A stretch of 29,283 nucleotides of DNA from Chloroflexota bacterium. Lineage in GTDB: Bacteria; Chloroflexota; Dormibacteria; Dormibacterales; Dormibacteraceae. The position numbers and the translations under genes are program-made. The notes beneath the pieces were generated by a model that had not been told where the DNA came from, made no database searches, and was given only the letters and a program-made list of their open reading frames with translations. Below are positions 16,521 through 23,905 of this stretch, piece after piece. The DNA lies in assembly GCA_005880175.1 (NCBI GenBank), contig VBJR01000160.1:1-29283 (forward strand), read 5' to 3'. Position 1 is the stretch's first letter; the number at the start of each line of letters is the position of its first letter.

Positions 16521-17312
16521 CTAGGCGAAGACGTCGTCCGCGTCGTTCAGCAGCGCCTGGAGGCACCGCCGCAGGCCCGCGGCGCTCGCCTCGCGGGCGG
16601 CGGCCGGGCGCGGCGCGACGCCGAACGTCGCCGTGAGGACGCGGACCCCCGCGTCCACCTCCTCGACCGTGAGCTGCGTGCGCCGGTCCCCCGCCTCGCG
16701 CTGGTGCACCGCTTCGAACCGCGTGAGCCCGGGTCCGAGCCCGGTCACGCTGGCCGCGATCTGCGCCGGGGACCCCGGCTCGGGCTCGCCCAGCTCGGGA
16801 CCGTCCGCGCGGGCCCCGGCGTCCGGGTCCGCGACCTGCGCCAGCGCCTCGACCGCGTTCTCCGGGGTCCGCAGGCGGAACGAGTGGAACCCCTCCGGAG
16901 TGACCTCCTCGTGCACCAGCGCCGGGCCACCGTCAGGCCCGGTGAACCCGTACAACGCCCCCACGTACGTCTCGCGGAGGACGAGCACGACGTAGTCGGG
17001 CGCCCGCCGCGCCGAGAGGATCAGCCGCAGGTCGCCCAGCGGCTCGATGTCGAGGCGGCCGGATTCCCGCGCCGCCGCCAGCTCGGCCGGCGTCGGGCTC
17101 CGGACCAGGCCCCGCGCCACCACCGCCCGCAGCGCGGTGGCCAGGATCGCCGTCCGCGCCTCGTCGGGCCACTGGCCCAGCCACTCGGGCAGGCCCTGGC
17201 GCTGCACGATCGACACGTCCTCGGCCCCGATCGCCGTCAGCTCCTCGGTCGTGAAGCGGGGCAGCTCGACCTCGCCGGCCTGGCGCAGCGCGTCGCTCAT
17301 CGCCGTGCTCAC
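16521..17312 (-). CDS. EspG-like or WXG-partner protein of unknown function
   Basis: This 263-residue soluble protein has no signal peptide or membrane segment. It begins with LPRFTTEELTAIGAED and an amphipathic helix ending in ALRAVVARGLV. Then come beta-rich LRLILSARRAPDYVVLVLRE, ALYGFTGPDGGPALVHEE and GFHSFRLRTPENAV, then a Pro/Gly-rich linker and a second alpha/beta part ending in LRRCLQALLNDADDVFA. The 'ARGLV followed by beta-strands' layout reminds me of EspG-type type VII secretion chaperones and related proteins next to WXG genes; this is weak. It is the direct partner of the WXG-like gene: GTG 17312 overlaps that gene's TGA as GTGA. ATG 17300 is an alternative start. A role as chaperone or immunity protein is inference. 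Confidence 0.65.
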   Translation of the reverse strand: MSTAMSDALRQAGEVELPRFTTEELTAIGAEDVSIVQRQGLPEWLGQWPDEARTAILATALRAVVARGLVRSPTPAELAAARESGRLDIEPLGDLRLILSARRAPDYVVLVLRETYVGALYGFTGPDGGPALVHEEVTPEGFHSFRLRTPENAVEALAQVADPDAGARADGPELGEPEPGSPAQIAASVTGLGPGLTRFEAVHQREAGDRRTQLTVEEVDAGVRVLTATFGVAPRPAAAREASAAGLRRCLQALLNDADDVFA

Positions 17313-18697
17313 AGCCAGCTCGTGACGCTGTGCCACGCGGACGAGACCGCGTCGCCGGCGGCGTGCAGCAGGTGGGAGCCGGTGTCCTCGATCCACTGGC
17401 GGTTCTGCCAGACCAGATCGCCGACGAAGTAGGCGGCGGTCAGGCCCATCGTCACCTCGCCGACGCCGGGGATCCAGTCCGTGGCGGCGTTGGCGGCGAG
17501 CAGCGGACCGGCCATGCCGACGCCGATCGCCGCGAGGTTGAGGCCGGCCGCGACCCGCTCGGTGGTCGGGCCGCCCAGCGCGTCGGGTGACGGGCTGGCG
17601 AGCGTGAACACGTCGCCGGCCACCGCCAGGCCCGTGCCGCCGACCTTCAGCACCTTGCCGACCGGGCTCTCCATCACCCTCGAGACGAACGTGCTGGCCC
17701 TGGCCAGGGTCGGCGTGGCCCCATCCAGGCTCTTGAAGTAGTCCCCGATGGCGCTGATCGGCTCCGACTTGATCCCCGAGGGGACGATGCGCGTCAGGAG
17801 CGCGTCCAGGTCCGCTTCCGTCGGCGACGCCGGCAGCCCGAAGTTCTCCGGGAAGTCGAGGGCGCGGGCCCTGATGTACTGCGACAGCGCCGCTATCTGG
17901 TCGTCCGGCACCGCGAGCCTGGCGTTGTCGAGGATGAACGCCCGGATGTCCGCCGCGCTCGCGTTCGTGGGCAGCCCTCGAGGCCACGCGTCGGCCGCCT
18001 GCAGCGCCGCGCGGTTGGCGTCGATCGCGTTCACGGCCTGCCGGAGCTGCCCTGGCGCGCGGCCGTACTGGCCGGTCACGAGGTTCTGGAAGTCGCTGGC
18101 GTAGCGGCTGAGCGCGCTGTCCCCGAAGTAGGCCTTGGCCGAGAAGAAGCCGTCGTTCGAGGCCGCGTCCAGGAACGGGAAGTTCTGCCCCTGGTGCCCG
18201 GGCCGCAGGAAGTTCAGGTCGTACGAGGTGCTGCCGTTCCGCTTCAGCAGGTCGAGCAGCGAGCCCTCGTTGGCGGCACCCTGGACGCCGATGCCCAGCC
18301 GCCGCGTGTTGTAGGCGGCCAGCGCGGCCTCCAGGGCCGGCTCCAGGCTCCTCGCCGTCCGCCAGTCCTGGGCGACCGTCGCCAGGATCGCGAACGACCC
18401 GACGCCGATCGCGCCGACGGTGCCGGAGTGGACGATGTCGCCGACCACGGTCGCCGCGTTCGCCTGCAGGATCGGCAGGCGGTGCTGCATCAGGACCAGC
18501 GACCGCTCCACCGACGGCCACTGGGCCTGGCGGAAGGTGGCCGCCTGGGGGCCGTCCCAGACGTTGGGCCTGGACAGCGTCCGGCCCTGGGTCAGCAGCG
18601 CCTGGATGTGGGCGCTCATGCTGCCCTCGAGGAGCTGCTGCATCTCCAGCGCCGCCCGCCGAGCCGCTTCCGTGCCGAGGACCCGCTGCGCGGTCAT
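17309..18697 (-). CDS. WXG100-like N-terminal protein with hydrophobic C-terminus, possible type VII effector
   Basis: This 462-residue protein begins with a helical region (about 1-90) carrying a W-D-G turn (W47-G49) between two long helices, followed by ATFRQAQW. This is the layout of WXG100/LXG substrates of type VII (ESX) secretion. The middle (about 110-340) is not recognised. The C-terminal ~110 residues hold glycine/alanine-rich hydrophobic stretches (VGGTGLAVAGDVFTL; AAGLNLAAIGVGMAGPLLAA; GEVTMGLTAAYFVGDLVW) like pore-forming or membrane-inserting tails. There is no Sec signal. The start is ATG 18697 with GGGAGG about 4-5 nt upstream. It lies 116 nt downstream of the metallohydrolase gene, and its TGA overlaps the next start. 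No secretion ATPase is in the window, so the effector idea is inference. Confidence 0.65.
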   Translation of the reverse strand: MTAQRVLGTEAARRAALEMQQLLEGSMSAHIQALLTQGRTLSRPNVWDGPQAATFRQAQWPSVERSLVLMQHRLPILQANAATVVGDIVHSGTVGAIGVGSFAILATVAQDWRTARSLEPALEAALAAYNTRRLGIGVQGAANEGSLLDLLKRNGSTSYDLNFLRPGHQGQNFPFLDAASNDGFFSAKAYFGDSALSRYASDFQNLVTGQYGRAPGQLRQAVNAIDANRAALQAADAWPRGLPTNASAADIRAFILDNARLAVPDDQIAALSQYIRARALDFPENFGLPASPTEADLDALLTRIVPSGIKSEPISAIGDYFKSLDGATPTLARASTFVSRVMESPVGKVLKVGGTGLAVAGDVFTLASPSPDALGGPTTERVAAGLNLAAIGVGMAGPLLAANAATDWIPGVGEVTMGLTAAYFVGDLVWQNRQWIEDTGSHLLHAAGDAVSSAWHSVTSWL

Positions 18698-18813
18698 GTG
18701 CCCTCCCAGGTCGAACCCCTCTCTCGCGCCGCCAGGTGCGGCGCCGAGGCCAGCGTAGACCGATCGCTGGCGGCCTGGAACGCCCAGGTGGCGGACAATG
18801 CCGCCGGCCGGGC

Positions 18814-21291
18814 TCAGCCGCGGAGGCGCTCCTCCAGCGCCGCCAGCGCCTCCAGGAACGGGCGCTCCAGGTAGGCGAGGTGGTCGTCCTCGCCGTGGTG
18901 GTGGGTCACCGTGCCGGGCGCGTGCTGGTGACTCAGCTCGCGGATGTACCCGAGGCTGCCCTCGACCAGCGTCTGCATGTACCGGAGCGTGGCCGGGTCG
19001 CCGATCCGCCACTCGTCGCCGCCCGCCACGTAGATCGGCGACGTGTGCGCCATGACGCCGCGCGACCAGCAGTCCCGGTGCGGCACCGCCGTGTACTCGG
19101 GGCCGGCCACGCGCGCGGCCAGCCACGTGTCGCCCTCGACCCGGACCCGCTCGCGCAAGGTGAGCCGGCGGGCGCCCTCGGCGGAGCGCGTCTCCGCGAC
19201 CACCCGGCCCCGCTCCACCACCTGCAGGCAGTGCACCGGGAAGATCGACTCGACCTCGGCGGCCACCTCGACCGTGCCCTCGCCGCGCAGGCGGACGGTG
19301 TCACCGATCCCCGCCCCCTCCACGCTGAACGTCAGGAGCGGGCCGCCGGAGAGGAACGTGCGCCCGGCCGCGAGGTTGCGGCACCAGCTCTCGTAGCTGA
19401 ACTCCTCGTCGGGGATCTGCACGTACGTGCGGTACAGCCCGACCGGCACGTCGCTCGTCATCTTGTCCGTGCCGCCGACCAGCGGCAGGCGGTAGCCGCC
19501 GTTCAGGTAGCGGTAGTACTCGAGGTGGTAGTAGCTCCCGAACGCGAGCATCTCCACCGCGTCGGCCCGGCCGGTGGCGATCAGCGCGGCCGGCTCGCCG
19601 TTGGGGTTGGGCAGGTGCGGGAGGACGACCGTGCCGCCCTGCGCGTGGCAGCGGTCGGCCCAGTCGGCCATCGTCACCTCGAGGGTGCCGCCCAGCTCGG
19701 CCTCCGACGGCCCGTCCGAGCACCAGGGCGCCACCTGCCGCTTGAGGCCCAGCAGCGTCAGGTGGCCCAGCAGGTGCTGGCGGTTCTCCTGGCTGGCGTG
19801 GACGATCGTGCGTCCGTCCCGGGAGACGAGCGGCTCGCCGGTGAACTCCTCGGTGTTCGTGAACAGGTGGCCCCACTGCGAGAGCAGCAGGTTGACCACG
19901 TTCAGGTCCTCGCCCCGGGCCTCGCGCTGGGCGCCCTGGGTGGACAGGAAGTGGACGTGCGTGTCGCCGCCGTACCAGCCGCGGGCGTTCATGTCGGCCA
20001 GCCGCCGCAGGCGCAGCGTGAGGTCGCGCTGGCCGGGCTCGATCCGGACGGTCGAGCGCAGCGGCTGGTACTCGAAGCCGCGCGCCACGTCCACCAGCAC
20101 GTCGCCGCGCGGCAGCCAGCCCTCGCACTCGCCGTCGATGTACGCGTACGTGATCGAGCCCAGCCTCAGGTCGCCGCCGATGTCCGAGTGCCAGGTGTCC
20201 AGGCCGCGGTTGACGACCGGGTGGTGGCCGTGCGGCTGGAACGGCATGCCCTGCGGCGAGCGGAAGTGCACCCGGCACGGCAGCGGGCGCCCCGTCTCGT
20301 CGTCCACCACGGTCACGCGGACCCAGTTCCGGCCCGGCTCGATCACCTCGATCCGGGCCGCGCCGGCGTCCACCTGCCCCGACGCCAGCACGTCGTCCCA
20401 GCGGGCGGAGCCCAGGTCGCGGCCGTCCCGCCGGACGCTGAGCGTGGCCGACGGCACGGCCGTCACCTCGACGTACGCGCTGCTCGACCGCCCGGCGAAC
20501 GCGTCGCCGAACCCGGCCAGCGGGTCGTCCAGGAACTCCTCGACGGTCGAGTTCGACAGCGGGTAGGGGTACGTGGCCAGGCCCCGGTCCACCTCCAGGC
20601 GCCAGTCCACGCGCCCGCCGGGCGGCTCGCCGGCGAGCGTGACCCGCAGCGCCCGCCCGCCGTCGCGGGGGAACGGGAACTCGGCGGTGAAGCCGGCCAC
20701 GACGGAGCCGACGACGTACGCGGGGCCGCGCGAGCGCAGGAGCACGTTCTCGATCCGGGCGCCGGGCCGCGGGTTGCGCCAGGCCCACAGGTAGAACCAC
20801 CTGGGCCAGCCCTGGTTCGCCTCGGTCTGGCGGGCGCCGATCCAGTCGTAGTCCCCGCGCCAGCGGTCGGCAGGTGCGTGGTCGGCCTGGTCGGGCAGGG
20901 CCAGGAACGGGAGCTGCCCCCACCCGGTGGGCAGCGCCGCCACCTCGAAGCGCTCGCGCACGACGTGCGTCGCCCGCCCGCCGTCGTCATATGTGAAGAC
21001 GAGCTCGGCGACCGGGCCGCCGGGCGGCTCGCCGCGCGGGATGCGGGTGCTGAGGAGCCGGTGCGCGAAGACCAGGTGCGGGGCCGTCAGGCCCAGCGTC
21101 ACCTCGACCTCGCCGGCGCCGCCATCGCCCAGGTGGACCAGGCAGCGGCCCACCTCCGGGCCGAGCGCGAACGGGAGGCCGTGGAGCGGGAGCTCCCCCA
21201 CGCCGGCCGGCCGCGTCGCCTCGGGGAGCAGGTCGAGCGGCGCGTTGGCCGCCTCGTCGAGCGGGACGGCGGCGTACTCGGGGCTCGTCAT
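18814..21291 (-). CDS. CehA/McbA-family PHP-type metallohydrolase
   Basis: This 825-residue predicted metal-dependent hydrolase of the CehA/McbA group belongs to the PHP superfamily, whose members cleave esters of carbamates and other compounds. The N-terminal ~430 residues are beta-rich modules, including WVRVTVVDDETGRPLPCRVHF, an Ig/carboxypeptidase-regulatory-like fold. The catalytic part begins at RGWYGGDTHVHF, with the first metal His pair at DTHVH (443-447), and continues with VVLPHLPNPNGE and PLVGGTDKMTSDVPVG. It ends in another beta-rich part and a His-rich tail (TVTHHHGEDDH). No signal peptide is seen. ATG 21291 overlaps the upstream stop as ATGA, so it is coupled to the 152-residue protein. 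The substrate is unknown. Confidence 0.8.
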   Translation of the reverse strand: MTSPEYAAVPLDEAANAPLDLLPEATRPAGVGELPLHGLPFALGPEVGRCLVHLGDGGAGEVEVTLGLTAPHLVFAHRLLSTRIPRGEPPGGPVAELVFTYDDGGRATHVVRERFEVAALPTGWGQLPFLALPDQADHAPADRWRGDYDWIGARQTEANQGWPRWFYLWAWRNPRPGARIENVLLRSRGPAYVVGSVVAGFTAEFPFPRDGGRALRVTLAGEPPGGRVDWRLEVDRGLATYPYPLSNSTVEEFLDDPLAGFGDAFAGRSSSAYVEVTAVPSATLSVRRDGRDLGSARWDDVLASGQVDAGAARIEVIEPGRNWVRVTVVDDETGRPLPCRVHFRSPQGMPFQPHGHHPVVNRGLDTWHSDIGGDLRLGSITYAYIDGECEGWLPRGDVLVDVARGFEYQPLRSTVRIEPGQRDLTLRLRRLADMNARGWYGGDTHVHFLSTQGAQREARGEDLNVVNLLLSQWGHLFTNTEEFTGEPLVSRDGRTIVHASQENRQHLLGHLTLLGLKRQVAPWCSDGPSEAELGGTLEVTMADWADRCHAQGGTVVLPHLPNPNGEPAALIATGRADAVEMLAFGSYYHLEYYRYLNGGYRLPLVGGTDKMTSDVPVGLYRTYVQIPDEEFSYESWCRNLAAGRTFLSGGPLLTFSVEGAGIGDTVRLRGEGTVEVAAEVESIFPVHCLQVVERGRVVAETRSAEGARRLTLRERVRVEGDTWLAARVAGPEYTAVPHRDCWSRGVMAHTSPIYVAGGDEWRIGDPATLRYMQTLVEGSLGYIRELSHQHAPGTVTHHHGEDDHLAYLERPFLEALAALEERLRG

Positions 21292-21746
21292 GCCACACCC
21301 ATGGCCTTCTTCACGCGGAGGATGGCCGCCTTCTCGGCCGCCGTGACGCGGACGGTGCCGAGGAAGCCGCCCTCCTGGTGCGCGTTGGCGGCCGCCTCCG
21401 CCAGGTCGACCACGAACGCCCGGAACGACTCCAGGTCACCCGGCGCCGCCTGCGTGACCAGGACTGTGGCCGCGCGGATCGCGGCCAGCGACTGCTGCTC
21501 GTACGCGGCCGGCGTCAGCTCGGGCCGCAGCCCGGACTGGACGTGCGGCATCGAGGCGAGCTCGCGGACGAGCTGGTTGGGGTGGTTGCGCCCGGCCCCG
21601 CTCAGCCGCTGAGTCACGGCCAGGATCTCGCTCAGCATGTCGTCGATGACGCCTCCCTCGGACAGCGCGACGATGTAGCCGGCCGACGTCACCGCTCTTT
21701 GCATCGTCAGCCACTGGTCCGGTGTGAAGTCCGCTTTTCCCGCCAT
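21288..21746 (-). CDS. Conserved small helical protein of unknown function
   Basis: This 152-residue, mostly alpha-helical, acidic protein has no signal or membrane segment. The opening GKADFTPDQW and the closing helix FRAFVVDLAEAAANAHQEGG, then VTAAEKAAILRVKKAMG, resemble a small family I have seen described only as hypothetical; the LAExxANAHxEGG part is the most recognisable. I assign no function. ATG 21746 lies 40 nt inside the end of the NrfD-like gene, and the stop overlaps the metallohydrolase start by 4 nt. It is thus in the same transcription unit as both and probably translated with the metallohydrolase. Confidence 0.7.
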   Translation of the reverse strand: MAGKADFTPDQWLTMQRAVTSAGYIVALSEGGVIDDMLSEILAVTQRLSGAGRNHPNQLVRELASMPHVQSGLRPELTPAAYEQQSLAAIRAATVLVTQAAPGDLESFRAFVVDLAEAAANAHQEGGFLGTVRVTAAEKAAILRVKKAMGVA

Positions 21747-22618
21747 GGCTCGTCAAGCATGACACCGGCCGACCCGGTCGATGCTGTCGATTCCGGGCCC
21801 GCCCGCCAGATGCCCAGGCGCAGGCACAGCGACCCGGCGAGCAGGGCGGCGCCGCCCGTCGCGGCGGCCCGCCGCCGGCCCCCGAGCAGGCCCGTCAGGC
21901 CCGCGCCCACCAGGGTCAGCGCGCGCGCCAGCCGCGTCCAGCGGACCGGATGGCCGCTCCGGTAGATGGCGCCGTCGGCGCCGAGCCCGGCCTCCATCCA
22001 GCCGCTGGCGGCCAGCTCGGCGAGCGCGCCGCCAACCGCCAGGAGGCGGGCCGGCCGGGCGTCGGCGGGCGGGGTCAGCGCGCAGGCGAGGCCGCCGGCG
22101 CTCGCCGCCGCGCTGGCCGCGAAGACGGCCGGGAGCCGGTGGCGGGCCCGGGCCCAGACCGGCACCGACGTCTGGCCGAGCAGCACCGCCGTGTACGTGG
22201 CCAGGACGGGGCCGAGGAGCCCGGCCGCGGCGCCGGCGGCCCGGCCCAGGCGGGGCGCCCGCCCGGTGACGTCGGACGCGGCGGCGGCCGCCGCGGCGCC
22301 GCCGAACAGCGCCAGCGTCCACGAGCCGACGCTCATCGGCGACGTCGGCCGGAAGACGCGGAGCATGTTCGCGAAGCGCTCGGGCCGGCCCAGGTCGGAG
22401 ATCAGGAGCAGGGGGCTGACGGCGGCCCCGGCCGCGGCGGCGACGCGCGCGCTCCGGGCCAGCCGGCGCTGCCCGGCGAGGTCCGCCGCCAGGCCCAGGA
22501 CCGCGGAGGCGCCGGCCAGGCCGCCCACGAAGAAGTACACGGGCACCTCCCAGGTCCAGACCGGCCGCTTGAGGACCGGCCGCCCGGGATACTCGGAGAC
22601 GTTCGGGCGCTCGGTCAC
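21707..22618 (-). CDS. nrfD: NrfD/PsrC-like membrane subunit, likely formate dehydrogenase quinone module
   Basis: This 303-residue integral membrane protein has about eight hydrophobic segments. The N-terminal WTWEVPVYFFVGGLAGASAV, PLLLISDLGRPERFANMLR and RPTSPMSVGSWTL are hallmarks of NrfD/PsrC subunits, which pass electrons between an iron-sulfur subunit and quinone. With formate dehydrogenase alpha and beta genes upstream it is the obvious membrane partner, instead of the cytochrome b gamma subunit of E. coli FDH-N. The start is GTG 22618, 16 nt after the hicB stop; no clear ribosome site is visible. Its 3' end overlaps the next gene by 40 nt. Its separation from fdhB by hicAB is unusual. 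Confidence 0.85.
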   Translation of the reverse strand: MTERPNVSEYPGRPVLKRPVWTWEVPVYFFVGGLAGASAVLGLAADLAGQRRLARSARVAAAAGAAVSPLLLISDLGRPERFANMLRVFRPTSPMSVGSWTLALFGGAAAAAAASDVTGRAPRLGRAAGAAAGLLGPVLATYTAVLLGQTSVPVWARARHRLPAVFAASAAASAGGLACALTPPADARPARLLAVGGALAELAASGWMEAGLGADGAIYRSGHPVRWTRLARALTLVGAGLTGLLGGRRRAAATGGAALLAGSLCLRLGIWRAGPESTASTGSAGVMLDEPWREKRTSHRTSG

Positions 22619-22634
22619 CGGCGGCAGGGGGAGC

Positions 22635-22868
22635 TCAGACGGCGACCGTGACGTAGCTGGCCGTCGTGTTGGGCTCCGGTACCGGGATGCCGTCCTCCTC
22701 CATGCCACGAACGTGCATCTCGATGGCGCCCAGCATGCGCTGAAGGGTCTCTTCCGGTGTCCGTCCTGTTGCCACGCAGCCGGGAAGGTCGGGCGCATAT
22801 GCGCCGTAGTTGCGGTTCGTCCGCTCCAGCACGACGAGGTACCTGATCAATCGCTCGCGCTCTCCCAT
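22635..22868 (-). CDS. hicB: HicB-type antitoxin (short form)
   Basis: This 77-residue HicB/UPF0150-fold protein has YLVVLERTNRNYGAYAPDLP, GCVATGRTPEETLQRMLGAI and the terminal YVTVAV strand. It should bind and block HicA. There is no C-terminal ribbon-helix-helix or HTH region, so this form may not bind DNA itself. ATG 22868 overlaps the end of hicA by 22 nt, giving the usual toxin-first order. The stop is 16 nt before the NrfD-like gene. Confidence 0.85.
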   Translation of the reverse strand: MGERERLIRYLVVLERTNRNYGAYAPDLPGCVATGRTPEETLQRMLGAIEMHVRGMEEDGIPVPEPNTTASYVTVAV

Positions 22869-23056
22869 CTCACGCCCGCCTGGGTCAGAATACTGCGCCA
22901 CAGCCCAGGTGGCAGATCGTCGCTGGGCTTGCCGGCGATCGTGACTCGCCCGTGCTTGTGGGGATGCTTGGACTGCCGATGACTTCCGCGCTGACCGACG
23001 AGCCGCCAGCCGTCGGCTTCGACCAACCGGATGGCCTCCCGGACCTTGTGAATCAC
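22847..23056 (-). CDS. hicA: HicA-type mRNA interferase toxin
   Basis: This 69-residue HicA toxin is a dsRNA-binding-domain-like ribonuclease that cleaves mRNA. The pattern KVREAIRLVEADGWRLV, then GQRGSHRQSKHP with catalytic His (H26), then VTIAGKPSDDLPPGLWRSIL and QAG is complete. The start is GTG 23056; GTG 23065 is possible. It lies 78 nt downstream of fdhB, behind a hairpin and T-tract. Confidence 0.85.
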   Translation of the reverse strand: MIHKVREAIRLVEADGWRLVGQRGSHRQSKHPHKHGRVTIAGKPSDDLPPGLWRSILTQAGVRWESASD

Positions 23057-23085
23057 CCGGCGCACGGTAGGACGTGGAGGCGGAC

Positions 23086-23134
23086 AAAAAACGGACAATG
23101 GGGCCGGCCCCGAGGGCGCCGACGGAGCCGTCGG
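23086..23134 (-). terminator. Candidate terminator between fdhB and hicA
   Basis: Directly after the fdhB stop are a CCGACG/CGTCGG hairpin (23129-23134 with 23119-23124) and a GGGGCCGGCCCC palindrome (23100-23111). Eight nt later come six T residues (23091-23086). It could end or reduce transcription before hicAB and the NrfD gene. Confidence 0.5.
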
Positions 23135-23905
23135 TCACCGGCGGCGGCCGCCGCCGAGCACCGCCGCCGCCACGCCCAACACCAGCGCGCCCGCCGCCAC
23201 GGCGGCCGCCGCCCATCCGCCCGCCAGCTCGCGGGTCGGCGTCGCGGGCTCCGACGGCAGGCCGTACACCTCCGGGCGGTCCAGCAGCAGGAAGATCGAG
23301 GCGGTGCCGCCCACCCCCTCGCCGCCCGCGTCGGGTGTGCCGTACAGGCGGGCGCCGGCCACCCCCTCGTCGCGCAGGCGGTCCAGGCGGGCGCGCGCCT
23401 TCGCCTCCATCTCCTCGACCGGACCGAAGCTGATCGAGCCCGTCGGGCAGGCCTTGGCGCAGGCGGGCAGCATGTCCAGCTTCAGCCGGTCGTAGCACAG
23501 CGTGCACTTCCACGCCCGGCCGTCGCCCTCGCGCCGGTCGATCACCCCGAACGGGCAGGCGGGGACGCAGTATCCACAGCCGTTGCAGACGTCGTCCTGC
23601 ACGACGACCGTGTCGAACTCGGTCCGGAACAGGGCACCCGTCGGGCAGACCTCCAGGCACGCGGCCTCGGTGCAGTGCTTGCAGACGTCCGAGTTCATCA
23701 GCCAGCGCACGCCGTCCTCGGTGCGCTGCTCGACGAACGCGACGTGCCGCCACGTGTCCGCGCCCAGGCCGCCCGAGTTGTCGTACGAGTTGGCCAGGAA
23801 CCGCAGGCCGTCCTCGGGCACGAGGTTCCACTCCTTGCACGCCACCTCGCACGCCTTGCACCCGATGCAGATGGACGAGTCAGTGAAGAAGCCGACGCCG
23901 GTCAC
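23135..23905 (-). CDS. fdhB: Formate dehydrogenase beta (iron-sulfur) subunit
   Basis: This 256-residue electron-transfer subunit has four [4Fe-4S] clusters: CIGCKACEVAC (13-23), CKHCTEAACLEVC (75-87), CNGCGYCVPAC (107-117) and CTLC...CAKAC (134-153). It carries electrons from the alpha subunit to the membrane. The C-terminus has one membrane segment (about 231-252) ending in GGGRRR, like the beta-subunit anchor of FDH-N. The start is GTG 23905, overlapping the alpha-subunit TGA as GTGA. The much longer upstream frame is a shadow of the alpha gene. No redox ligand is missing. Confidence 0.93.
   Translation of the reverse strand: MTGVGFFTDSSICIGCKACEVACKEWNLVPEDGLRFLANSYDNSGGLGADTWRHVAFVEQRTEDGVRWLMNSDVCKHCTEAACLEVCPTGALFRTEFDTVVVQDDVCNGCGYCVPACPFGVIDRREGDGRAWKCTLCYDRLKLDMLPACAKACPTGSISFGPVEEMEAKARARLDRLRDEGVAGARLYGTPDAGGEGVGGTASIFLLLDRPEVYGLPSEPATPTRELAGGWAAAAVAAGALVLGVAAAVLGGGRRR

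Noticed and set aside
18736..21612. 958-codon plus-strand ORF opposite the metallohydrolase
   Set aside because: Low-complexity Arg/Val/Gln composition; the opposite strand encodes a protein with conserved motifs.
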